Shown here piece by piece: positions 33,929-42,523 of a stretch of 64,000 nucleotides of DNA. Both the position numbers and the translations under genes were made by a program. The notes below the pieces were generated by a model that did not search any database, was not told where the DNA came from, and saw only the letters and a program-made list of their open reading frames with translations. Position 1 is the first letter of the stretch. The number at the start of each line of letters is the position of its first letter. Origin of the DNA: Bradyrhizobium sp. CCBAU 53351 (GTDB lineage: Bacteria; Pseudomonadota; Alphaproteobacteria; Rhizobiales; Xanthobacteraceae); NCBI RefSeq assembly GCF_015291745.1, contig NZ_CP030059.1:6289501-6353500 (forward strand). The letters are read 5' to 3'.

Positions 33929-35548
33929 GTGTTCATCATTGCCCAGCTGAGCGATCTGCACGTCCGACCGCCCGGCAAGCTCGCTTACGGCGACGTCGAT
34001 ACCAACGCGATGTTTCACGACGCCATCGACGCCGTGCTGAGGCTCGATCCGCGGCCCGATTGCGTCGTGGTCAGCGGCGACCTCACGGATGGCGGGCTCG
34101 AAGAGGAATATGAGATCGTCGCCGCCGGACTGGCGAGGCTGCCGATGCCGGTGTTCGTCATTCCCGGCAACCACGACCGCCGCGAGCAGCTGATATCTTC
34201 GCTACGCTCTCGTCACCGCTATCTTCCGTCCGACGGCTTCATCAATTTCGTCGTGGACGATTTTCCGGTCCGGCTGATCTTCCTCGACAGCGTCGAGGCC
34301 GGGAAGATCCACGGCACCTTCTGCGCGGCCCGGCAACAATGGCTGCGCGACGCGCTCGCGACCGGGCGCGGCAAGCCGACGGTCGTCGTGATTCATCATC
34401 CGCCGTTCCTGGTCGGGGCCGACGGGATGGACGATCTGCGCCTCCTCGGGGCCGACGCGCTCGACGCAATCATCAAAGACCATCCCGAAATCGAACGCGT
34501 GCTGTGCGGTCACTATCACCGCTCGATCACGGCGCGCTATGCGGGAACCGTGGGCTATGTGGCGCCCAGCACGGCGCACCAGGTTGTGCTCGATCTGCGG
34601 CCCGGTCACAGCAATCGTTTCATCATGGAGCCGCCGGGATTTGCCTTGCACTGCTGGCGGCCGGACACGGGCATCAGCAGCCACCTCGTTCCGGTCGGAG
34701 ACTACGGTCGCCCATTCGAGATCGCGGCCGGCCAAGACGATCCGGGAACGGACCGGGGCGACGGCCTTCCGGCACTGCTGAGGCGCGCAGAGGCCGTCGT
34801 CGGCGAGGCGGCGGCCAGGCTGGTCGCGATGCAATCCACGCCGCTGCGCACGGAGCGCAAGGACCATCTCGACATCGTCACCGAGGCGGATCTCGCCTCC
34901 GAAGCGATCGTGGTCGCGGGCTTGAAGGCGCTGACGCCGGAGGCCGGCATCCTGGCCGAGGAGAGCGGCGCGAGCCCCGGGGACAATGCTGCGCGCTGGA
35001 TCATCGATCCGCTCGACGGCACGATCAACTACGCGCGGGGGCTGCCGTGGTTTTCCGTGACGGTCGCCTACGAGGTCGACGGCGAGACGAAGCTTGGCCT
35101 GATCAACGTGCCCAAGATCGGACTGACGGCGCGCTATCTCACAGGAGAAGGCGCGACCATCGACGGCTTGCCGGCGCGCGTCTCCACGACACGTTCACTG
35201 TCGGATGCGGTGATCTCGGTGATTCTGACCTCGCATTTCTCGCCCGACGAGGTCCAGCGGACGACGCGCGTGATCGAACTGCTCGGCAAAGTGGTGCGCG
35301 GCGTGCGTATCGTCGTCTCCGGCGCCTTCGAGACGACCATGGTCGCCTCGGGTCGCCTGGACGGCTTTGTCTCCCTGAAAGCCGACATCGTCTCGCACGC
35401 GGCCGCGATGCCGATGGTGTGGGCCGGTGGCGGAAAGGTCACGACACTGACGGGGCGGCCGTGCCGCAACGACGATCTCGACAAGATCGCTTCAAACGGA
35501 TTGATCCACGAGGAGTTGCTCGCTCTCCTGCGCCAGGCGCTGCAATGA
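33929..35548 (+). CDS. Fusion: GpdQ-like metallophosphoesterase + inositol-monophosphatase-family phosphatase
   Basis: 539 residues in one uninterrupted frame. Residues 1 to about 260 are a calcineurin-like phosphodiesterase: QLSDLHVRP, VVVSGDLTDGG, VIPGNHDRREQ, VIHHPPF, LCGHYHRS. Residues about 280-539 are an IMPase-family domain: VTEADLASE, the acidic EE in ILAEESGAS, the metal motif WIIDPLDGTINYARGLPWF, and ADIVSHAAAMP retaining the distal aspartate. The likely logic is two steps in one protein: cut a phosphodiester, then remove the phosphate from the polyol monophosphate (inositol-, glycerol- or ribitol-phosphate). The GTG start has GGAGG upstream. It is the last gene of the plus-strand operon. 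No signal peptide. I know of no characterised protein with this architecture. Confidence 0.88.
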   Translation: MFIIAQLSDLHVRPPGKLAYGDVDTNAMFHDAIDAVLRLDPRPDCVVVSGDLTDGGLEEEYEIVAAGLARLPMPVFVIPGNHDRREQLISSLRSRHRYLPSDGFINFVVDDFPVRLIFLDSVEAGKIHGTFCAARQQWLRDALATGRGKPTVVVIHHPPFLVGADGMDDLRLLGADALDAIIKDHPEIERVLCGHYHRSITARYAGTVGYVAPSTAHQVVLDLRPGHSNRFIMEPPGFALHCWRPDTGISSHLVPVGDYGRPFEIAAGQDDPGTDRGDGLPALLRRAEAVVGEAAARLVAMQSTPLRTERKDHLDIVTEADLASEAIVVAGLKALTPEAGILAEESGASPGDNAARWIIDPLDGTINYARGLPWFSVTVAYEVDGETKLGLINVPKIGLTARYLTGEGATIDGLPARVSTTRSLSDAVISVILTSHFSPDEVQRTTRVIELLGKVVRGVRIVVSGAFETTMVASGRLDGFVSLKADIVSHAAAMPMVWAGGGKVTTLTGRPCRNDDLDKIASNGLIHEELLALLRQALQ

Positions 35549-35597
35549 CGAGCAGGTCCAGAGGACGAACCTTCGCTCATCGTCTGGCGCAAGCGAC

Positions 35598-35987
35598 CTA
35601 GCGGCGGCCGCGCCCTGGGAACAGCTTGTCGCGGATGTAGCGCGAGGTCGGCGTCAGTCCGGCGCCGCGCGGCTTGCGCCAGACCGCCCGGTCGATCTCC
35701 TTCTTGTCGCCGACCTTCAGGCGCCCCGACACCTTCTTGGCCAGGAAGATCGCATCGCTCATCCGCCGGCCGGTCCGGCTCTTCCTCGCCTTGACTTCCT
35801 TCCAGAGTTTCAACGGCCCGAGCTTCAGCTTGGGAAGCTCCTCCTTGATCTCGCGACGAAGGCAGCTCCTGTCGCTCTCGCCTGCCCGCCTGCGGCCGCC
35901 GGGAAACATCCAGAGCCCGTCGCGCTTGCGTCTCACCATCAGCACGCGCCCTTTTCGGGCGACGACCAACTTCGACGATTTCGCCAT
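35598..35987 (-). CDS. NUDIX hydrolase
   Basis: 129 residues with a Nudix box GGRRRAGESDRSCLRREIKE followed by EL, which fits GX5EX7REUXEE. The protein is very basic. It converges with the plus-strand operon (49-bp gap) and is followed upstream by the zinc dehydrogenase gene, 64 bp away, on the same strand. Small NUDIX enzymes of this kind clean up nucleoside diphosphate derivatives or diphosphoinositol polyphosphates; the latter would fit the IMPase context but is only a guess. The start at 35987 is uncertain; the frame is open upstream. Confidence 0.75.
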   Translation of the reverse strand: MAKSSKLVVARKGRVLMVRRKRDGLWMFPGGRRRAGESDRSCLRREIKEELPKLKLGPLKLWKEVKARKSRTGRRMSDAIFLAKKVSGRLKVGDKKEIDRAVWRKPRGAGLTPTSRYIRDKLFPGRGRR

Positions 35988-36051
35988 CACGACCGGTCCT
36001 GCTTCTGTGCCTGCTCCACTGCACCAGGCTCTTGACGAGATGACGCTCCGT

Positions 36052-37071
36052 CTACGGGCAGATGATCGCCTTGATGATTCCATCGCGCCGCGCGACCTGC
36101 TGCTCGAATGCGGCGGGCGTCTGGTCGAGCGAGAAGCGATGCGTGGCCAGCGGCGCCAGCTTGATCTTCCCCGACTGCGTAAGGGCAATGGCCCGCGGAT
36201 AGACCTCCGGCATGCGGCGTGAAAACTTGATCGACAGGCCCTTCCGGCGCGATTCCGCGCCGCTGAGGATGTACTGGTTGTTCTCGGGGATGCCGACGAG
36301 AACCACCCGGCCACCGATACGGGCGCAACGCGCCGCATGCTCGAAGCCGTGCGAGGAGTCGGTCGCCTCGATCACCAGGTCGACGCCGCGGCCCTCGGTG
36401 GCCTCGCCGACCTCGGCGTAGCTGCGGCATGCCACGTCCGCGCCGAGGTCGCAGGCCAGTGCGGTACGCTGCTCGACCGGGTCGATTGCGATGATCTTGC
36501 CGCTGCCCGCGAGCCGCGCCAGTTGCACCAGCAGCAGTCCCACCGGCCCGCAGCCCAGCACCGCCACACTTTCCAGCAGCCGCGGACGCGCCAGATCCAT
36601 GGCATGGATCGCGACACCGAGCGTCTCCAGGATCGCTGCGCCGGCGGGATCGATGCTGTCGGGCACCAGATGCACGGCCGATTTGGGCACGCAGACGAAT
36701 TCGGCCATGGCGCCGTTGTGAGGCGCGTAACCCAGGAACTTCACATTGGGGCAGAGATTGGTGTGCCCGCGGTGACACCACTCGCAACGGCCGCAGGGAA
36801 TGGAAGGATCGACCGCCACCAGCGCGTCGGCCGAGAACCCCGCTTTGCGCGCCGAGTCCGGCGTGAGGACACCCGAGAATTCATGACCCAGGACGAACGG
36901 CCTGACTTGCGTCGGACCGGTTGTTCCGCCCTCGAGATAGGAGTGCAGATCGCTGCCGCAGACGCCGACAGCCTTGACGCGGATGATGAGCTCGTCCTCC
37001 GCGAGCGGCTTCGGCTCGGGAATATCGAGGACGCGGATATCACGAATGTCCTGGAGCACCGCAGCGCGCAT
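36052..37071 (-). CDS. Zinc-dependent medium-chain polyol/alcohol dehydrogenase
   Basis: 339 residues. Catalytic zinc ligands are in VGVCGSDLHSY and LGHEFSGV, the structural zinc site is CGRCEWCHRGHTNLC, and the NAD-binding fold has VLGCGPVGLLLVQLARL followed by IAIDPVEQRTALA. Similar enzymes are sorbitol, L-idonate, threonine or butanediol dehydrogenases. The start at 37071 (MRAAVLQDI) is the natural N-terminus; an upstream ATG (37107) would lie beside the operator. It follows the SorC-family regulator gene after a 150-bp gap holding a bipartite operator. It probably oxidises the polyol freed by the phosphoesterases. Confidence 0.88.
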   Translation of the reverse strand: MRAAVLQDIRDIRVLDIPEPKPLAEDELIIRVKAVGVCGSDLHSYLEGGTTGPTQVRPFVLGHEFSGVLTPDSARKAGFSADALVAVDPSIPCGRCEWCHRGHTNLCPNVKFLGYAPHNGAMAEFVCVPKSAVHLVPDSIDPAGAAILETLGVAIHAMDLARPRLLESVAVLGCGPVGLLLVQLARLAGSGKIIAIDPVEQRTALACDLGADVACRSYAEVGEATEGRGVDLVIEATDSSHGFEHAARCARIGGRVVLVGIPENNQYILSGAESRRKGLSIKFSRRMPEVYPRAIALTQSGKIKLAPLATHRFSLDQTPAAFEQQVARRDGIIKAIICP

Positions 37072-37108
37072 GTCGACGCCATCCTTCTGAGCAATTGTCT
37101 CCGGCATA

Positions 37109-37140
37109 TTACATATGTAACAGCGAAGTGACAAATGCTT
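37109..37140 (-). promoter_or_regulatory. Bipartite operator, copy B (zinc dehydrogenase promoter)
   Basis: TTACATATGTAA (37109-37120, a perfect palindrome) and TGACAAATGCTT (37129-37140), 20 bp apart, 38 bp upstream of the dehydrogenase start and between it and the SorC-family regulator gene. Confidence 0.75.
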
Positions 37141-37221
37141 TTGCAGGCCTTCCGGCGCACGTCGGCCGCGCGTGGACAGGGGCGCCCACGGCGGATGTCA
37201 TAGCGGTGGCGGAAAGTACGG

Positions 37222-38169
37222 CTATTTCTGCTTGTCGATCAGCTTCAGCGCCGCGATGGCGGTGTTCTCGTCGGTCACCAGCACCTTGCCGATCCGGCCG
37301 CGCAGCACCGCAGCGATGATCGGCGCCTTGTTGAGCCCTCCGGCGATCAGCATCGACGTCGGCACGCGCGCCAGCTTGTCGAGCGGCATCGCAATGGCGC
37401 GGCTGTTGATGTTGTGATCGATGGGCCGGCCGGTCTTGTCGAGAAATTGCGCCAGGACGTCGCCGACGGCGCCAGCCGCCCGCAGATGCTCGGCGCGCAC
37501 GTCCGGCGGCAGCCCATGCCGCATCAACAGCGAGCGCGGCGTCATGTCTCCCATGCTCAACAGCGCAAGATCGATCTTTTCAACGCTGTTCAGCACCTCC
37601 TGATAGACCTCCTGGGCCAAAAAGGTGTCGCGCGAGCGCCGGCTGCTGACGAAGATCGGGGCGGCCAGATAGCTGCACTGGGCGTGCAGCCGGTGCGCGA
37701 GCTCACCGGCGATCTCGAAGGTGTTGAGCTCGAGTCCGCGCGATAGGCCGCCCATCATGGAGACGATGGAGAGATCGGGATAGTCCGCCGGCGTGACGTA
37801 ACGGATGGTCTCGCGCAAGGTCGCCCCCCATCCGATGCCGATGATGCGCGGACGCTTCTGCTCGAGCAATTTGGACAGATACGCGCCGGCCGCCATACCG
37901 ATCAGGCTGCCGACCTGCTCGGGATTCTCCGGGCTCGGGATGACGACGGCATCCTCGAGGCCGCATTCCCGGCGCAAGCGGTGCTCCAGCTCCGTGCAGA
38001 TCGCAAAGGCGGAGTTGAGGCGGATGTTGACGATGCCGGTCTGCCGCGCATCCGACAGCATGCGGTTGACGCGAGCGCGGGTCAGCCCGAGCCGCTCGCC
38101 GATCTCGGCCTGGGTCAGGTTCTCCATGTAGTAGAGCCAGGCGACCCGCAGGATGGTTTGATCAGTCAC
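37222..38169 (-). CDS. SorC/DeoR-family sugar-binding transcriptional regulator
   Basis: 315 residues from a GTG start with GGGGGG upstream. The N-terminal helix-turn-helix is NLTQAEIGERLGLTRARVNR followed by MLSDARQTGIV; the sugar-binding domain (about 60-315) includes GIGWGATLRETIRYVTPADY and LSIVSMMGGLSRG. SorC-family proteins are tetramers that bind paired operator sites and respond to a phosphorylated sugar or polyol. The duplicated 12-bp sites in three nearby promoters suit that. It lies 97 bp downstream of the PhoD-like gene in the same direction, with the dehydrogenase next. Confidence 0.9.
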   Translation of the reverse strand: MTDQTILRVAWLYYMENLTQAEIGERLGLTRARVNRMLSDARQTGIVNIRLNSAFAICTELEHRLRRECGLEDAVVIPSPENPEQVGSLIGMAAGAYLSKLLEQKRPRIIGIGWGATLRETIRYVTPADYPDLSIVSMMGGLSRGLELNTFEIAGELAHRLHAQCSYLAAPIFVSSRRSRDTFLAQEVYQEVLNSVEKIDLALLSMGDMTPRSLLMRHGLPPDVRAEHLRAAGAVGDVLAQFLDKTGRPIDHNINSRAIAMPLDKLARVPTSMLIAGGLNKAPIIAAVLRGRIGKVLVTDENTAIAALKLIDKQK

Positions 38170-38266
38170 GGCGCAGCCCCCCGCAGCGGCCTCAAGGCAC
38201 AATCAGATGTCGAAGCATTTGAGGCGATCTTTCGTTGGCCGTCAAATCTGCAGCATGCGGATGTCG

Positions 38267-39796
38267 TCATGCGGTCTTCGCGCCCGGCACGCCATTCTCG
38301 ACCACAAAGCTCGTCAGCCGGCGCACGGCGCTCGCGGCGTCCTTGACGTCGTCGAGCGCTTCGAATCCCACGGTGCAATGCCGGGCGTCGAGCTCGACGG
38401 TCGCATAGCCGCGCTTGTCGCCACGCGCATAGAGCAGATGCGGGTTCTCCGCCAGCGCCTTGCGGACGCTGGCTTCGCTCGGCCCGTCCGAGCTGATCGA
38501 CGTGCCGACGAACTCGGTCGCAATGGTCGGGCCATCCGGGCGGGCGTCATCACGCTTGAGATCGGCGGTAAAGAAGGCGTGGCGGTCGCCGCCGATCACG
38601 ATCGGATTGCGCCGGCGATGCGCCATAAGCGAATCAAGGAGCCGGCGGCGTGCATTGGGATAGCCGTCCCAGCCATCCATCCAGAAACGCGCGCCGTCGT
38701 CTGCTTCGCGCTTGTCCTGCGCCATCAAGGTCTGCTGCGCGACGATGGTCCAGCGGCCGCGACAGTCGCGCAGGCGCGCATCGAGCCATTGCTCCTGGTC
38801 CCGGCCCAACATCGTCCGCGCCTCGTCGGTGCGGCCTGCACAATCCGTCACCCAGGTCGGCCGCCCATTTCCGACACAGGCAGATGCCGAGCGATATTGC
38901 CGGTCGTCGAGCAGGAGCACGTCGAGCATCTCGCCGAAGCGATAGTGCTCGTAGATCGTGGCGTTCGCGCCGCGCGGGCGCGCCGAAAGCGGAAGCGGCA
39001 TGTGCTCGTAATAGGCCTGATAGGCGGCCGCGCGGATCTTCAGGAACTGACCGGCGTCGTGCACGGTGTAGGAGCGATCATTGGCATAGTCGTCCATCAC
39101 CTCGTGATCGTCCCAGACCGAAAGCCAGGGAAAGGCGGCGTGCGCCGCCTGCAGGTCGGGATCGCTCTTGTAGAGCGCGTAGCGGTTGCGGAACTCCTCG
39201 AGCGTCGTCGGAATTCCGACGCCGTGCTGGCGGACGTGGCGCGATCCCCAGGACTTCTCGTAGATGTAGTCGCCGAGATGCACGACGAGATCGAGATCGC
39301 GTGCGGCCATGTCGCGATAGGCGGCAAAATAGCCCTGCTCGTATTGCTGGCAGGATGCGAAGGCAAAGCGGAAAGGCCGCGACGACCCGGCGGGTGCGGT
39401 CCGGGTGCGTCCGACCGGGCTGAGCGCCGGACCGGCGCGGAAGCGGTACCAGTAGACGCGATCCGGCAGCAAGCCCGTCGCCTCGGCATGCACGGAATGC
39501 GCAAGCTCGGCCGTTGCCCGCATGACGCCGCGGGAGACGATACGCGAAAAGGCCTCGTCCTCCGCAATCTGCCATTCGACGTCCACCGACGCGTCCCGCA
39601 TGCCGCCGTCCTCGAGCGGCTGCGGCGCAAGGCGGGTCCACAGGATGACGCGATCCTCACGCGGACATCCGGAGGCAACACCGAGCGTGAAGGGATCTGC
39701 GCCGAACGACACCGGCGCTCCCCGCACGAAGCCAGCGGGCGCAGCCAAGGCGGCGCTCGCCAGCGATCCCACGAGAAAGCGGCGGCGGGCAATCAT
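38267..39796 (-). CDS. PhoD-like alkaline phosphatase/phosphodiesterase, Tat-exported
   Basis: 509 residues. A Tat signal (ARRRFLVGSLASAALAAPAG) opens the protein. A PhoD N-terminal domain (FTLGVASGCPREDRVILWTR) is followed by the metal sites: RFAFASCQQYEQGYFAAYRD, VVHLGDYIYE, WLSVWDDHEVMDDYANDRSY and IVIGGDRHAFF. PhoD enzymes are periplasmic calcium/iron phosphodiesterases; the Bacillus protein degrades wall teichoic acid. Its ATG overlaps the GDPD stop by 4 bp, so it is coupled to the Ugp-type operon. It would act outside the cytoplasm, before uptake. A longer open frame upstream is a shadow of the GDPD gene. Confidence 0.9.
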   Translation of the reverse strand: MIARRRFLVGSLASAALAAPAGFVRGAPVSFGADPFTLGVASGCPREDRVILWTRLAPQPLEDGGMRDASVDVEWQIAEDEAFSRIVSRGVMRATAELAHSVHAEATGLLPDRVYWYRFRAGPALSPVGRTRTAPAGSSRPFRFAFASCQQYEQGYFAAYRDMAARDLDLVVHLGDYIYEKSWGSRHVRQHGVGIPTTLEEFRNRYALYKSDPDLQAAHAAFPWLSVWDDHEVMDDYANDRSYTVHDAGQFLKIRAAAYQAYYEHMPLPLSARPRGANATIYEHYRFGEMLDVLLLDDRQYRSASACVGNGRPTWVTDCAGRTDEARTMLGRDQEQWLDARLRDCRGRWTIVAQQTLMAQDKREADDGARFWMDGWDGYPNARRRLLDSLMAHRRRNPIVIGGDRHAFFTADLKRDDARPDGPTIATEFVGTSISSDGPSEASVRKALAENPHLLYARGDKRGYATVELDARHCTVGFEALDDVKDAASAVRRLTSFVVENGVPGAKTA

Positions 39797-40554
39797 GGGC
39801 GCGCCGGCATCGTTTCGAGCCTGCGACGAATGCTCACGGCGAGATCCGGCCGATCGGTCGTGATCTGTCGCACCGGCTGGGCGAGCCAGTAAGCGATATC
39901 CTCGGGCTCGTTGGTCACCCATGCACCGAGACGCTCGGAGCCGAGCATCTTGAGCGCGAGCGGCAAGACGAGCCCCAGCAGCGATTTTTCGACCGCGACG
40001 ATGCAGCCGGGAATGGCGGCCAATTGCGCCAGCGCGGGCTCGATCCCGCCCATCATCTCTGCCGAACGACGGTCGAGCGAAACCAGCACCCGCGCTTCCG
40101 GCCATAGCCGACGAACGGTCTCGATCACCCCGGGCACGAAGCAGGTAATGACCGCGCGCCGTTCCAGGCCGCGGCGCTTGATATGGTCGATCAGCCGCGC
40201 CTCGAGGCCCGAATAGGGATTGCCGAGCGCATCCGTCTTGATCTCGATATGCAGCTCGAGCGTGGTTTCGCTGTACACATCGAGCACCTCGTCCAGGGTC
40301 GGAATGCACTCATCGCCGGCATCACGCAGACGCGTTGCCGTCAATTGTCGCAGGTTGCGCGCGCCCACCGGTCCCGTCTCGAAGGTGGTGCGATCGAGCA
40401 GCGGATCATGGATCACGACAAGCCCGCCGTCCGTGCTCTGATGCACGTCGAACTCGACCGCGTCGACCCCTTCCCTGCACAGATTGCGGAAACCGGTCAG
40501 GCTGTTCTCCGGCCAAAGATTGCGTCCGCCGCGATGCCCGGCGATGAAAACCAT
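39793..40554 (-). CDS. Glycerophosphodiester phosphodiesterase, cytoplasmic (UgpQ type)
   Basis: 253 residues. GDPD signature: AGHRGGRNLWPENSLTGF (catalytic His-Arg, PEN), DAVEFDVHQSTDGGLVVIHD (Glu, Asp and second His), then LELHIEIKTD (third acidic site). There is no signal peptide, so it hydrolyses imported diesters in the cytoplasm to glycerol-3-phosphate and an alcohol. ATG 40554 has AGGA upstream. It lies between ugpE-like and PhoD-like genes. Confidence 0.9.
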   Translation of the reverse strand: MVFIAGHRGGRNLWPENSLTGFRNLCREGVDAVEFDVHQSTDGGLVVIHDPLLDRTTFETGPVGARNLRQLTATRLRDAGDECIPTLDEVLDVYSETTLELHIEIKTDALGNPYSGLEARLIDHIKRRGLERRAVITCFVPGVIETVRRLWPEARVLVSLDRRSAEMMGGIEPALAQLAAIPGCIVAVEKSLLGLVLPLALKMLGSERLGAWVTNEPEDIAYWLAQPVRQITTDRPDLAVSIRRRLETMPARP

Positions 40555-40563
40555 GATCAATTC

Positions 40564-41484
40564 CTATTTGCTGCTGTCGACAAGACCCTTGATGAACCAG
40601 CGTTGCAACAGCAGAACGACCAATACCGGCGGCAACATCGTGAGGAGCGCACCGCTCATGGCAATATTCCAGGCCGGCTCGCTGTCGGAGCGCGGGATCA
40701 GGCCCTTCAACGCGATGACCGCCGTTGCCATGTCCTTGTCGGTCGTGAACAGCAGCGGCCAGAGATACTGATTCCAGCCGAACAGGAACAGGATGATGGC
40801 GAGCGCCACCATGTTCGGGACGGACAGCGGCAGCAGGATGCTCCAGAAGAAGTGCAGCGGCGAGGCGCCGTCCAGCCGCGCCGCCTCGCACAGCTCCTCC
40901 GGGATGGTCAGGAAGAATTGGCGAAACAGGAACGTGGCAGTGGCCGAGGCGATCAGCGGCAGGATCAGCCCGGGATAGGTGTTGACCATGTTCCATTCGA
41001 GCGCGATCGCGACCTCATGCCCGCTGATCCAGCTCCAGATCTCCGCGACATGCAGGGTCTCCAGGAGCCATTGCAGCGGCAGCGCCGCATTGGCCACGGC
41101 TTCGAAGGTCGGCACGATCCGAACCTCGATCGGCAGCATCAGCGACATGAAGATGAGCCAGAATGCGAGCATTCGGTAGCGGAAGCGGAAGTAGGTGATG
41201 GCGAAGGCCGAGAGCAACGACACCGCGATCTTGCCGGCCGTGATGCCGAGCGCAACGATGATCGAATTGGCGAAGGTGCGGCTGAAATTGCCCTTGCTCC
41301 AGGCCAGCTGCAGATTGTCGATGAACTGGCCTCCCGGCAGCCACGGCAACGGCACCTTCTGCACCTCGGCCACCGTGAGCGAGCCGGCGACGAACGCGAA
41401 ATACAGGGGTACGCAGACCATCAGCGCGCCCGCGATCAGGATCGCGTGGCAGACCATATTGAGGACCGGCGAGCGTTCGACCAT
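40564..41484 (-). CDS. Glycerol-3-phosphate/glycerophosphodiester ABC permease (UgpE-like)
   Basis: 306 residues, six spans, with the EAA loop LCEAARLDGASPLHFFWSIL. The gene order UgpB-UgpA-UgpE-GDPD supports the Ugp assignment. The nearest gene upstream ends 4 bp before its start codon. Confidence 0.85.
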   Translation of the reverse strand: MVERSPVLNMVCHAILIAGALMVCVPLYFAFVAGSLTVAEVQKVPLPWLPGGQFIDNLQLAWSKGNFSRTFANSIIVALGITAGKIAVSLLSAFAITYFRFRYRMLAFWLIFMSLMLPIEVRIVPTFEAVANAALPLQWLLETLHVAEIWSWISGHEVAIALEWNMVNTYPGLILPLIASATATFLFRQFFLTIPEELCEAARLDGASPLHFFWSILLPLSVPNMVALAIILFLFGWNQYLWPLLFTTDKDMATAVIALKGLIPRSDSEPAWNIAMSGALLTMLPPVLVVLLLQRWFIKGLVDSSK

Positions 41485-41488
41485 GCGG

Positions 41489-42523
41489 CTAGACCCCGTA
41501 ATTGACCTTGCGGTCGAAGTAGCGGAATTGTAGCAGCGTGCAGATCAGCGCAAAGCTCATCAAGAGAACCGATTGTGCTGCCGAAGAGCCGAGATCGAGA
41601 TTGACGAAGCCGTCGACGAAGACCTTGTAGACCAGGATATTGGTCGCACCGGCCGGCCCGCCTTTCGTCACGGCATCGATGATGGCGAAGGTTTCGAAGA
41701 AGCCATAGATGAAGTTCATCACCGTGAGGAAGAAGATGGTGGGCCCGAGCATCGGCAGCGCGATCGAGACGAAGCGGCGGATCGGCCCCGCGCCGTCCAC
41801 GGCGGCGGCCTCCATCAGCGACACCGGTACCGCGAGCAAGCCCACGACCAGGAAGATGTAGTCGTAGCAGATGTGCTTCCAGGACGCGGCGAGCGTCACC
41901 AGGATCAGCGCATCGGACGGATTGAGGTTGGGGTCCCATGCGATGCCGAAACTGTGCAGCACCTGCGCGAGCGGGCCGACTGCCGGATTGAACAGGAAGG
42001 CCCACAGGATGCCGGCGATCGCGGGCGCTATGGCATAGGGTAACAGGATGATCGTGCGATAGGCCGAGCGGCCACGCACGATCCTGTCCGTGGCAAAGGC
42101 CAGCACGAGCGCGCTGCCCAATGTCAGCACGTTCTGCGCCACCGTGAACCAGAACGTCACCGCGATCGACTGGCGGTAGTCGCTGCTCGCAAGCAGCGCC
42201 TTGAAATTATCGAACCAGACGAACTGGACGTTATTGCCGAAGGGATCGCTGAGCAGGACGGATTGCATCAGCGCCCGCAGCGACGGAATGAAGAAGAAGA
42301 ACAGCAGGATCAACAATTGCGGCAGCAACAGCAGCGTCGGCAGGCCCGGACCATCACCAAAATTGGCGCGCTTCAGTCCGGCCTCCTCGCGCCGCCGCGT
42401 CTTCCCCGACCTGCGCGAGCTGCCGGCGGCCGCCGCCGGCAGGGCCTTGGACCCGCCGCTCCCGTGCCTTCGCAGCACGGGCGCGCGCGCGTCACGCCAC
42501 GGGATGGACAGGCGCAGCGTCAT
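41489..42523 (-). CDS. Glycerol-3-phosphate/glycerophosphodiester ABC permease (UgpA-like)
   Basis: 344 residues. A 60-residue hydrophilic, arginine-rich N-terminus precedes six membrane spans, the first around LPTLLLLPQLLILLFFFFIP. The EAA loop is LMEAAAVDGAGPIRRFVSIA. The ATG overlaps the binding-protein stop by 4 bp; a later start would shorten the tail but has no clear ribosome-binding site. It has no cognate ATPase gene nearby. Confidence 0.85.
   Translation of the reverse strand: MTLRLSIPWRDARAPVLRRHGSGGSKALPAAAAGSSRRSGKTRRREEAGLKRANFGDGPGLPTLLLLPQLLILLFFFFIPSLRALMQSVLLSDPFGNNVQFVWFDNFKALLASSDYRQSIAVTFWFTVAQNVLTLGSALVLAFATDRIVRGRSAYRTIILLPYAIAPAIAGILWAFLFNPAVGPLAQVLHSFGIAWDPNLNPSDALILVTLAASWKHICYDYIFLVVGLLAVPVSLMEAAAVDGAGPIRRFVSIALPMLGPTIFFLTVMNFIYGFFETFAIIDAVTKGGPAGATNILVYKVFVDGFVNLDLGSSAAQSVLLMSFALICTLLQFRYFDRKVNYGV

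Noticed and set aside
37072..37107. Earlier ATG (37107) for the zinc dehydrogenase
   Set aside because: It sits next to the operator palindrome and adds non-conserved residues before the canonical MRAAVLQ N-terminus.
39797..40309. Upstream extension of the PhoD-like reading frame giving a 680-residue protein
   Set aside because: The extension is out of frame with, and overlaps, the GDPD gene, and it would bury the Tat signal at MIARRRFLVG.
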